Source of the DNA: Methylorubrum aminovorans
GTDB taxonomy: Bacteria; Pseudomonadota; Alphaproteobacteria; Rhizobiales; Beijerinckiaceae
DNA: 64,000 bases
NCBI RefSeq assembly: GCF_022179725.1
Contig: NZ_BPRC01000001.1
Span: forward strand, 620,001-684,000
Reading direction: 5' to 3'
The position numbers and the translations under genes were made by a program. Of the stretch, positions 36,830 to 44,577 are shown in pieces. A model generated the notes under the pieces. It did no database searches, had not been told where the DNA came from, and worked only from the letters and a program-made list of their open reading frames with translations. Every line of letters begins with the position of its first letter. The stretch's first letter is position 1.

Positions 36830-37888
36830 TTACGGCCGCGGCGGCTCAGGTCCGATCGGCTGGTAAGCGGGCCCTTCCGCACCGTTATCGTCGAGGGATT
36901 CCATGAAGGCGATGAGGTCGGCCTTCTCCCGCGCCGAGAGATGGAGCGGGCGGATATCGCGGGAGCGGCTGGGCCGATCGATGCCGCCCCGGTCATAGAG
37001 ATCGACCACTTCGGCCAGCGTCGCCAGCGATCCGTCATGCATGTAGGGCGGCCGGCGCGCGACGTTGCGAAGGGTCGGGGTCTTGAAGGCGTGGCGCAGC
37101 GCCGTCGAGTTCGGGAAGAATTTTCCTCGGCCGAGCGCACCCTCTCCCGCGACGCCGACGTCGTGGAACGAGCCGTCGGTGAAGTTCCAGCCCGAATGGC
37201 ACGCCGCGCAGTTGGCCTTGCCGTTGAACAGATCGAATCCGCGTTTGGCCGCCGGATTGAGGGCATGCACATCGCCCTCGACCCAGCGGTCGAACGGTGC
37301 AGGGCCGGAGACGATCAGGCGCTGAAACGTCGCGAGCGCCTGTTCGATCCGCTCCTGCGTCACCGGTCCCCCTTCCGCAACCGGTTCGGGAAACGCCTTC
37401 GCGAAGGCCGCGACATAGTTCGGATCCGTCGACAGACGCCGGACCATCTCCTCGGGCGGCATGTTCATGTTGCCGGACGCGGTCAGCGGCAAGCGGGCCA
37501 CCGTCTCGAGACCGCGGAACTTGCCGTCCCACCCGAAGATCGTCTCGATCCACGCGATGTTCAGCAGCGTCGGCGTGCGGAAATCCATGACACCGCCGTC
37601 GTTGCGCAACGCGCGCGGGTTCGAGTCGGTCCAATCCTTCCCGGGGATGTGGCAGGTGGCGCAGGTCCGATCGCCGTCCCGGGACAGGGCCGGCTCAAAG
37701 AACAGGGTGCGGCCGAGTTCGGCCTTGGCGGCCTGGAACGGATTGTCATCGGGAAATGGAATCGCCAGCGGTCGCCGGTATTCGGCAAACGCGGCCGTTC
37801 GGTCGGGCTCGCCGTTCGTCGCGACCGCCAAGCCTCCCAGCACAATCAACAGGAGGGCCGCCGCGCCCCCCACGATTTTCCAAGCCAT
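36830..37888 (-). CDS. MauG-like dihaem cytochrome c peroxidase
   Basis: 352 residues with an N-terminal membrane anchor (residues 4-24) and two c-type haem sites, CATCH at 76-80 and CAACH at 227-231. The first is followed by the GKDWTDSNPRALRNDGG segment of the family. The second domain has RTPTLRN-like FKTPTLRNVARRPPYMHDGS. It belongs to the bacterial cytochrome c peroxidase/MauG family, whose members reduce peroxide or oxidise partner proteins, as MauG does in making the tryptophan tryptophylquinone cofactor. No methylamine dehydrogenase genes are present here. A cupredoxin gene lies 168 bp upstream on the same strand and may be the electron partner. Confidence 0.88.
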   Translation of the reverse strand: MAWKIVGGAAALLLIVLGGLAVATNGEPDRTAAFAEYRRPLAIPFPDDNPFQAAKAELGRTLFFEPALSRDGDRTCATCHIPGKDWTDSNPRALRNDGGVMDFRTPTLLNIAWIETIFGWDGKFRGLETVARLPLTASGNMNMPPEEMVRRLSTDPNYVAAFAKAFPEPVAEGGPVTQERIEQALATFQRLIVSGPAPFDRWVEGDVHALNPAAKRGFDLFNGKANCAACHSGWNFTDGSFHDVGVAGEGALGRGKFFPNSTALRHAFKTPTLRNVARRPPYMHDGSLATLAEVVDLYDRGGIDRPSRSRDIRPLHLSAREKADLIAFMESLDDNGAEGPAYQPIGPEPPRP

Positions 37889-38056
37889 TCCAACCTCGAT
37901 GGGAGCGAGCTTCGTGGCTTTGGCTTAATTACACGTTAACGTATGCCGAAAACGCTACCATGTCGGAGAAGATTCAAGGCATCATTATGCTAGAATATCG
38001 AAGGATCTTTCCAACAGAGATGTATTGAAGCGTAAGCATCAATCGATGGCGCGGAC

Positions 38057-38428
38057 TTACTTGACGGAAACGGCAAGCTTCATCTTCGGATGGATGCCGC
38101 ACAGGATCGTAAAATGGCCCGCTTTAGGGAAGCGGACCACCGTCCTGCTTCCCGGGAGCTGCTCACCGGTGTCGAAGCTGAAATCCGAACTCTCGAGATA
38201 GGCGTGGTGCACAAGCTCGCCATCGTCGTTGACGATCGCGATCGCTTCGCCGGCCTGCAGCGAAATCGCTCCGGGAGCGAAGGCACGGCCCTTCTGGGTC
38301 ACTTTGAGAGAGGCGGTGTCGCCGGTCAGCGCCAGAGCGGCGCCGGATGCGGTGAGGGATGTGAGCAGCAGGGCTGAGCCCGCACGCCAACGGTTGACCG
38401 CCCCCTTGTGCCGGCACGTGTCGCTCAT
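38057..38428 (-). CDS. Periplasmic cupredoxin (type-1 copper protein)
   Basis: A 123-residue exported blue-copper protein: a signal peptide (GSALLLTSLTASGAALA), then a plastocyanin-like fold. Ligands are visible as His74 or His75 in ELVHHAYL, Cys110 and His113 in ILCGIHPKM, and Met116. It resembles the small cupredoxins annotated as methylamine-utilisation proteins. It probably carries electrons in the periplasm, perhaps to the MauG-like peroxidase encoded just downstream on the same strand. Start ATG 38428 has AGGGGG 5 nt ahead. The frame extends 9 codons further upstream without a better site. Confidence 0.85.
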   Translation of the reverse strand: MSDTCRHKGAVNRWRAGSALLLTSLTASGAALALTGDTASLKVTQKGRAFAPGAISLQAGEAIAIVNDDGELVHHAYLESSDFSFDTGEQLPGSRTVVRFPKAGHFTILCGIHPKMKLAVSVK

Positions 38429-38611
38429 CCTCGCCCCCTTTTTCAGAGCCCGCATCTGCGTGCTCGTCTTTGTCTGATAAGCATTCGCGAGGTTGCATTC
38501 GCATTAACGCAATCTCTGAATTTCCGGGCTACCTTTTGACGGGACAGACGCGTTGTAAATTGCCTTAACGATTATCGGACATGCTGGGCCCGAGAAGCGA
38601 ACGGTTGCCTG

Positions 38612-41464
38612 ATGAACCTTCCACGCCAACCTACAGGCGATCCGCGGTGGCGTGCGGCCCTTGATGCGGTGCTGCGCGGCGTGCGCACCATCCGCGGTCG
38701 CATCTTTCTCGCGTTCCTGATGCTGAGCGCGATCACGGCGATGCTGGGCGGCTATGCCGCGCTGGGCATCATGACGACGGGGTCACTGGTCGAAAAGACC
38801 TATGACCAGTCCCTGATGTCGATCAATTATGCCCGTGCTGCCGCCACCGATCTCGCCGCTCTGCAAGCGACGGTTGCGCGCGCACGCCTCGCCGGGGATG
38901 CCGAGGAACGGCGCACGCTCGAGACGCGGATCGAGAACCTGACGCAATCGTTCGAGGAGGATCTCGAAATCGCGGCCGGCCGTGCACAGTCGGAGCGCGC
39001 CACACGGGAGGCGGCCGCGGCGAAGGATGCCGTCATGCACTGGCTCGCCGCCCGACGCGAGTTCGGCCCGGATCAGCAGACGGCCGATGTCTGGCAGGCG
39101 CTCGACGCCCATGCGGCGGTGGCCGAGCAGCATATCGACCTCCTGATCAACTTCACTGCCGGAGACGGTTTCTCCTACCGGCAGGCCGCACGGGCGATCG
39201 TCGATCGCGACGTTCGCTTGAGCGTCTTCGTGACGTCGGCCGCCATCGTCCTCACCGGGATCGTCGCCCTGCTCCTTCTGCGGCAGATCGTTCGGCCGGT
39301 CGCGGACGCCTCGACGGTGGCCAGCCGCATCGCGGCGGGGGAGCTGACCGTGAAGGTGCCCGAGGGCGGTGCCGACGAGTTCGGTGCGCTGCTGCGCGCC
39401 ATGGCGGTGATGCGCGACAACATCGCGGCGATGATGCAGGAGGAGGTGGCCCAACGGCGCTCCGCCCAGAGACTGCTGGCCGATGCGGTGCAGGGGTCGA
39501 TCGAAGGGATCGTCGTCGTCGACGCCGAGGGCCGCATCGTCCTCGCCAACGATCGGGCGGCGGCGCTGCTCGGGCTCGATCCGGCAGACACGCAAAACCG
39601 CTCGCTGTCGAGTGCCAGCGGCTCGGCGGTCGCGGATACCCTTCTTTCGATGCCCGGAACCGGCAGCCTGACGGCCGAGACACGGAGCGCCGAAGGGCGT
39701 TGGCTGCGCATCAGCCGCAGCCCCATGCGGGGAGGCGGCTTCGTGGCTGTCTGCAGCGACATGTCTCTGCTGAAGGAGCAGGAGGAGCAGCTCAAGCGCA
39801 GCAATTCTCAGCTCGATGCGGCCCTTAGCAACATGCTCCAGGGGCTCTGCCTCTACGATGCCGAGGGCGGCTTGCTCGTCTACAACCGTCGCTTCTGCGA
39901 CATGCTCGGCATCGATGCCGCCTCACTGCGCCCGGGCATGAGCCTCCATGAGGTCACCCGCCTCGTTGAAGCCGCGTCCGATGACGGCCGAGCCGTCGAT
40001 CTCTTGTTACAGCAGCAATCCTTGCTCCTGCGCGGGGTCAGCGGATCGCTCTGCTGTCCGATCCGAAAGGATTGTATCGTCTCGCTCAAGCAGCAGCCGA
40101 CCGCCGAGGGCGGCTGGATCGCGACCTACGAGGACGTCACCCAACGCTACGAGGCGGAGGAGCGGATCATCACCATGGCGCGCCGCGACGCGCTGACGGG
40201 ATTGGCCAACCGCATGGTGTTCGGAGAGCGCCTGGAGGAGGCCGCGACGCGCTTGGTCGAGGGAGTCGGTCCGGGCTTCGCAACCCTCTGCCTCGACCTC
40301 GATCGCTTCAAGGAGGTCAACGACACGCTCGGTCATCCGATCGGCGACGGCTTGCTGCGCAGCGTCGCGGAGCGGCTGCAGGGCTGCCTGCGGGAGACCG
40401 ATCTCGTCGCGCGGCTCGGCGGTGACGAGTTCGCCATCGTTCAGGCCGGCACGCAGGTGCGGAGCGATGCGAGTGCGCTCGCCAGACGCCTGATCGCCGC
40501 GTTCCAGCAGCCGTTCCTGCTCGATGGACACACCGTGATCGTGGGCGTCAGCATCGGCATCTCACTCGCGCCGGAACACGGAACGAGCCCGGAGAAGCTT
40601 CTGAAAAGCGCCGACCTCGCTCTCTACCGTGCCAAGGCCACCGGGCGCGGATGCTGGTCGTTCTTCGAGGAGGAGATGGACCTCGAACTGCGCAAGCGTC
40701 GCGCGCTCGAAAGCGACCTCCGCAACGCTGTCGACAACAACGAGTTCGAGCTCGTCTTCCAGCCGATCGTCAAGCTCGACCAGCAGCGGATCTCGACCTG
40801 CGAAGCGCTGCTGCGCTGGCGCCATCCCGAGCGCGGATACGTGTCGCCCGCCGACTTCATTCCGCTGGCCGAGGAAACTGGGACCATCAGTCAGATCGGC
40901 GAATGGGTCCTGCGCAAGGCCTGCTGCGAGGCAGCGGCTTGGCCGGGCGGTATCGGTGTCGCCGTCAACGTCTCCGCCGTGCAGTTCAAGAATGCCGCCG
41001 TGGTCCGGGCGGTGATGGAAGCGCTCTCCGCCAGTGGCCTGCCGGCGCATCGCCTGGAGTTGGAGATCACGGAATCGGTTCTGCTGAACGATAGCGTGAC
41101 GACGCTGGCGACCCTTCACACCCTCAAGCGCCTCGGCGTGCGGGTGGCGATGGACGATTTCGGCACCGGGTTCTCGTCCCTGAGCTACCTTCAGAGCTTC
41201 CCCTTCGATAAGATCAAGATCGACCAATCCTTCGTGCGCAACCTCGACGCAACCGGGAATGCACGCCTGATCGTGCGCTCCGTGATCGGACTCGGGCGCA
41301 GTCTCGGCATCACGACCACCGCCGAAGGCATCGAGACCGAAGCTCAGCTCGAACAATTGCGCCTCGAAGGATGCGAGGAGGGGCAGGGATACTTGTTCAG
41401 CCGCCCTGTCTCCGCTGCGGCAATCCGCGACCTCGTCGCGAATCTGGGCCGGAACGCGGCTTGA
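38612..41464 (+). CDS. Membrane GGDEF-EAL cyclic-di-GMP protein with HAMP and PAS
   Basis: 950 residues. Two membrane helices (about 29-52 and 205-228) flank a periplasmic helical sensor of about 150 residues. Then come HAMP (228-280), PAS segments (about 290-390 and 400-515), GGDEF and EAL. The cyclase motif GGDEF is intact near residue 600, with an RETD inhibitory site five residues before it. The phosphodiesterase signature EALLRW is present near residue 730, with DDFGTGFSSLSYL downstream. Both activities could therefore be functional, with product feedback on the cyclase. It would tune motility or biofilm through cyclic di-GMP. It is monocistronic. Confidence 0.94.
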   Translation: MNLPRQPTGDPRWRAALDAVLRGVRTIRGRIFLAFLMLSAITAMLGGYAALGIMTTGSLVEKTYDQSLMSINYARAAATDLAALQATVARARLAGDAEERRTLETRIENLTQSFEEDLEIAAGRAQSERATREAAAAKDAVMHWLAARREFGPDQQTADVWQALDAHAAVAEQHIDLLINFTAGDGFSYRQAARAIVDRDVRLSVFVTSAAIVLTGIVALLLLRQIVRPVADASTVASRIAAGELTVKVPEGGADEFGALLRAMAVMRDNIAAMMQEEVAQRRSAQRLLADAVQGSIEGIVVVDAEGRIVLANDRAAALLGLDPADTQNRSLSSASGSAVADTLLSMPGTGSLTAETRSAEGRWLRISRSPMRGGGFVAVCSDMSLLKEQEEQLKRSNSQLDAALSNMLQGLCLYDAEGGLLVYNRRFCDMLGIDAASLRPGMSLHEVTRLVEAASDDGRAVDLLLQQQSLLLRGVSGSLCCPIRKDCIVSLKQQPTAEGGWIATYEDVTQRYEAEERIITMARRDALTGLANRMVFGERLEEAATRLVEGVGPGFATLCLDLDRFKEVNDTLGHPIGDGLLRSVAERLQGCLRETDLVARLGGDEFAIVQAGTQVRSDASALARRLIAAFQQPFLLDGHTVIVGVSIGISLAPEHGTSPEKLLKSADLALYRAKATGRGCWSFFEEEMDLELRKRRALESDLRNAVDNNEFELVFQPIVKLDQQRISTCEALLRWRHPERGYVSPADFIPLAEETGTISQIGEWVLRKACCEAAAWPGGIGVAVNVSAVQFKNAAVVRAVMEALSASGLPAHRLELEITESVLLNDSVTTLATLHTLKRLGVRVAMDDFGTGFSSLSYLQSFPFDKIKIDQSFVRNLDATGNARLIVRSVIGLGRSLGITTTAEGIETEAQLEQLRLEGCEEGQGYLFSRPVSAAAIRDLVANLGRNAA

Positions 41465-41726
41465 ACCGCCTCTCGCCTCGTGACGAGCAGGTCAAAACGG
41501 CAACGCGTCTCGCGGTCGGTCAAGAAGCCTATTATGAAAAAGATACATTATGCATCTTGCTATGTCAGCATAACATATGATCGCGTCGCTCTTTCGATGA
41601 TTTTCTCCTGAACAAAGCGCCTATCCGGCGATTTCCCGAACCAGAAGCCGAGACATAGCCGTGTCTGAAGACCCGGCTTTGCTCCGCCCTGTGGGCAGTG
41701 CTTCGCCCATTCGAGGAATCGAGCCG

Positions 41727-42584
41727 ATGTATTATTTCGACAAGCGTCTTCAATATCCTGTTAGGGTCGAAAGCCCGGACCCAATCTATGCCCGGATGCT
41801 GCAGCAGGCGATCGGCGGTGTCGAGGGCGAGATCCGCGTCTGTATGCAGTACTTCTTCCAGGCGTGGGGCAATCGCGCGCCCAACACGAAGTACCGCGAC
41901 ATGCTGCTCCACACGGCGACCGAGGAAATCGGTCACATCGAGATGCTCGCGACCGCCGTGGCGATGAACCTGGAGAACGCGCCCACCAAGGTTCAGGAGG
42001 CCGGCGCGGCCGATGCCATTGTCGGCGCCGTGATGGGTGGCGAAAACCCGCGCCACATCGCCGAGGGCATGCTGCACAAGCACCTGCTCTCCTCAGGCAT
42101 GGCGGCCTTTCCCGGCAATTCCGACGGCGTGCCGTTCGACATGAACCACATCTACGCGAGCGGAAACCTCGCCGCCGATATGTATTGCAACGTCGCCGCC
42201 GAGGCGACGGGCCGGACGCTCGCGGTACGCCTGTCCAATGCCACCAACGATCCCGGCATGAAGGACATGTGGAGCTTTCTCATCGCCCGCGACACGATGC
42301 ACCAGCAGCAATGGCTCTCGGTCATCGAGGAGGTCGGCGGTCACGAAGGCGCTCTGCCGATCCCGAACTCCTTCCCGCAATCGGAGGAGAACCAGAAGTA
42401 CAATTACAGCTTCTTTGCCACCAACCGTGACGGCGTTCCGCCGCCGGAAGGCCGGTGGACGAGCGGCCGCTCTCTCGACGGCAAGGGCGAGTTCAACGTG
42501 GTTCAGAATGCGCCGATGGGTCAGGAGCCGGTGCTCGGCCCGGCCCGGCCCGACAGCGGTGCCCAGAGCGAGCAGATCGGCTGA
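41727..42584 (+). CDS. Manganese catalase family protein
   Basis: A 285-residue non-haem dimanganese catalase (2 H2O2 to 2 H2O and O2). The N-terminal MYYFDKRLQYPVRV is the family hallmark. Likely metal ligands lie in the ferritin-like helices, in EGEIRVCMQYFFQ, HTATEEIGHIEML and LIARDTMHQQQW. The frame opens at 41661, but ATG 41727 begins exactly at the hallmark and has GAGGA about 9 nt upstream. A DUF892 ferritin-like gene follows by 80 bp; such pairs are typical of stress-induced stationary-phase genes. The upstream region near 41530-41590 is AT-rich and presumably holds the promoter. Confidence 0.92.
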   Translation: MYYFDKRLQYPVRVESPDPIYARMLQQAIGGVEGEIRVCMQYFFQAWGNRAPNTKYRDMLLHTATEEIGHIEMLATAVAMNLENAPTKVQEAGAADAIVGAVMGGENPRHIAEGMLHKHLLSSGMAAFPGNSDGVPFDMNHIYASGNLAADMYCNVAAEATGRTLAVRLSNATNDPGMKDMWSFLIARDTMHQQQWLSVIEEVGGHEGALPIPNSFPQSEENQKYNYSFFATNRDGVPPPEGRWTSGRSLDGKGEFNVVQNAPMGQEPVLGPARPDSGAQSEQIG

Positions 42585-42664
42585 TCAAGGACCTGCCCGG
42601 CCGAAAGCATGGCCGGGCGCTTCAGGCCGGTTCACTCATTCCCTTCGCACAGGAGAAGCCGACG

Positions 42665-43174
42665 ATGGCGCTCGATACCCGCGAAATCTACGTGACAGCC
42701 CTCAAGAACACGCACGCGCTCGAAATGCAGGCCCTGCAGATCATGGAGCGTCAGGTGGAGCGGCTCACCCGCTATCCCGAGATGGAGGAGGCGTTGCGCC
42801 GCCACATCGAGGAGACGCACGGCCAGCGGACGCGCCTGGAAGAAGCGCTCCAGTCGCTGGGCGACAGCCCCTCGACGATCAAGGAAGGCATTCTGGGTTT
42901 CGTCGGCAACATGATGGCGCTGGGCCATACGCCGGCGCAGGACGAGATCCTGAAGAACACCTACGCCAACCACGCCTTCGAGAATTTCGAGATCGCCGCC
43001 TACGAATCCCTGCTCACCATCGGCGAGGCGGCCGGGCAGGGCGGAAGCCTGACGGGCTTCCGGCAATCCCTGCAGGAGGAGGAGGCGATGGCGCGCCGGG
43101 TGCGCGAGCTGATCGGCCCGACGACGAAGCGCTACATCGATCTCACGGTCGCCGGCGAGAAGGCCGATCGCTGA
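42665..43174 (+). CDS. DUF892 (YciE/YciF-like) ferritin-like protein
   Basis: 169 residues forming a four-helix ferritin-like bundle of the DUF892 family (YTALKNTHALEMQALQIMERQ, RHIEETHGQRTRLEEAL, NHAFENFEIAAYESL). The paired E/ExxH-like carboxylates suggest a diiron or dimanganese site. E. coli YciE and YciF are RpoS-dependent stress proteins of unknown activity. It sits right after the Mn catalase with its own AGGAG about 10 nt before ATG 42665. The frame stays open 70 codons upstream, but that part overlaps the catalase gene and has no homology. Confidence 0.9.
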   Translation: MALDTREIYVTALKNTHALEMQALQIMERQVERLTRYPEMEEALRRHIEETHGQRTRLEEALQSLGDSPSTIKEGILGFVGNMMALGHTPAQDEILKNTYANHAFENFEIAAYESLLTIGEAAGQGGSLTGFRQSLQEEEAMARRVRELIGPTTKRYIDLTVAGEKADR

Positions 43175-43243
43175 CCCCGCGAGCTCTTCCGGCGATGCTG
43201 CGATGCGTCGCCGGATCTCTCGATTAAGCGGCGCCTCCTAAGA

Positions 43244-43915
43244 TCAGGGCCGCGTCGCGAGCCAGACGACGTGGCGCGGCCCGCTCGAACCGCTCGCCGA
43301 AAGGCGCACTTCCTCGACGGCAAAGCCGAGGCGCTGAAGCCGTGCCTTGAACTTCCGATCCGGCGAGCCCGACCATACCCCGAGCGTGCCACCCGGCTTG
43401 AGCGCCCATTGTGCCCGCTTCAGCCCCCACTCGTCGTACAGCCGGTTGTTGGCCTTTCGCATCAGTCCCTCCGGACCGTTGTCCACATCGAGGAGGACGG
43501 CATCCCATCCGGCCGGCTCGGATTGGATCAGTCGGTTCACGTCGATTTCGCGAAGTTCGACCCGCGGGTCATCCAGGCAATCGCCGAAGATCGGGGCCAG
43601 CGGTCCGCGTGCCCAGGCCGCCACCGCGGGGACAAGTTCGGCGACGACGATCCGCGCGTCCGGTCCGAGCCCCTGCAGTGCGGCGCGCAGCGTGAAACCC
43701 ATGCCCAGACCACCGATCAGTACACGCGGCGCCGGCCTTTCCGATAGCCGGGCGCAGGTGAGCGAGGCCAGTGCCTCCTCCGAATCGCCGCGCGTGCTGT
43801 TCATCAGCTCGATGGTGCCGACGACGATCGAGAACTCGCTGCCCCGCTGCATCAGGGCGAGACTCTTGCCTCCGCCGGGCACATCACCGGTTGCGAGGTG
43901 AACCCACTCGTTCAT
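43244..43915 (-). CDS. Spermidine-synthase-like methyltransferase-fold protein
   Basis: 223 residues with a Rossmann SAM-binding-type fold. The glycine-rich loop is VLIGGLGMGFTLRAAL, an acidic strand end is VVAELVPAV, and VLLDVDNGPEGL resembles the aminopropyl/methyl-transferase acidic motif. It resembles the spermidine-synthase-like proteins of alphaproteobacteria but lacks the full tetramerisation domain, so polyamine synthesis is not assured. ATG 43915 is preceded by GGAAAGG; an 18-codon upstream extension has no support. It converges with the DUF892 gene. Confidence 0.78.
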   Translation of the reverse strand: MNEWVHLATGDVPGGGKSLALMQRGSEFSIVVGTIELMNSTRGDSEEALASLTCARLSERPAPRVLIGGLGMGFTLRAALQGLGPDARIVVAELVPAVAAWARGPLAPIFGDCLDDPRVELREIDVNRLIQSEPAGWDAVLLDVDNGPEGLMRKANNRLYDEWGLKRAQWALKPGGTLGVWSGSPDRKFKARLQRLGFAVEEVRLSASGSSGPRHVVWLATRP

Positions 43916-44003
43916 CACAGCCCTTTCCGGCCGACCGCGGTGTATGGCCCCGCCTGCGTCCGCCGCCATTGCTCAAATCGCTCAAGGGCGCCTATCAGCG
44001 CGC

Positions 44004-44255
44004 ATGTCCAAGCGCACCAAATCTCTGCCGCAACAGCGCGGCTTCGTCCTCTTCGACGTCGTCTTCGCGGACGGCTCACGCGCCTCCAATCGGCGCGTGC
44101 CGATGGAAATCCTCGGCGGCCTCGACGGCGACGAGCCGGCCCGCCAGCTCATCGCCGAGCAGGAAGCCGAGATCGCGCAGAAGGCCGGACGGCCGCCGCG
44201 TGAGATCCAGACCCTCTCCCGCTCGCCGATTGTGAAGCCGGTCGTTGTGAGCTGA
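44004..44255 (+). CDS. Conserved hypothetical protein, 83 aa
   Basis: 83 residues, soluble, basic at the start (MSKRTKSLPQQRGF) and acidic-helical towards the end (GLDGDEPARQLIAEQEAEIAQK). The middle FVLFDVVFADGSRASNRRVP reads as a small beta-sheet. No domain is recognised. It is divergent from the spermidine-synthase-like gene. I prefer ATG 44004 over an upstream ATG at 43944 because the upstream part is low-complexity and lies in the probable promoter. Confidence 0.6.
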   Translation: MSKRTKSLPQQRGFVLFDVVFADGSRASNRRVPMEILGGLDGDEPARQLIAEQEAEIAQKAGRPPREIQTLSRSPIVKPVVVS

Positions 44256-44343
44256 GCCACGGAAGCGGCGGGACAACGGTCGCGTTGTCCTGCTTTTCCT
44301 GGCGTTTCGAAGCTGCCTTCGGGGGGCCGGGCCGAAACGAAGA

Positions 44344-44370
44344 AGGGGCTGGCACAGCGCCAACCCCTTC
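44344..44370 (-). terminator. Terminator of tRNA-His
   Basis: On the minus strand AAGGGGTTGGC and GCCAGCCCCTT form an 11-bp stem (one wobble) around GCTGT, followed by CTTCGTTTC. It lies 20 bp beyond the tRNA 3' end. Confidence 0.7.
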
Positions 44371-44390
44371 AAATTCGTACCGAATTGGAT

Positions 44391-44467
44391 GGTACCACCG
44401 CCCCGGCTCGAACGGGGGACCCCTAGATCCACAATCTAGTGCTCTAACCAACTGAGCTACGGCGGCA
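44391..44467 (-). tRNA. tRNA-His (GTG)
   Basis: 77 nt on the minus strand with anticodon GTG at 44433-44431 in loop TTGTGGA, between CTAGA and TCTAG. The acceptor stem is GCCGCCG/CGGTGGT with discriminator A73 and an encoded CCA. The base before position 1 is T, so no G-1 is encoded; with A73 this is the derived alphaproteobacterial form of tRNA-His. A plausible upstream TTGAAA/GATAAG promoter has a short 15-bp spacer. Confidence 0.97.
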
Positions 44468-44577
44468 CGTGAGGGGGACTTATCGCGAGGCTCGCGGCAT
44501 TTCAAGCGCCTTGAATGCCTCTCGCGACGGTTCGCACCGGCGATCCACGGGTGTTAGACCGCCAGTGCATAGGCGCC

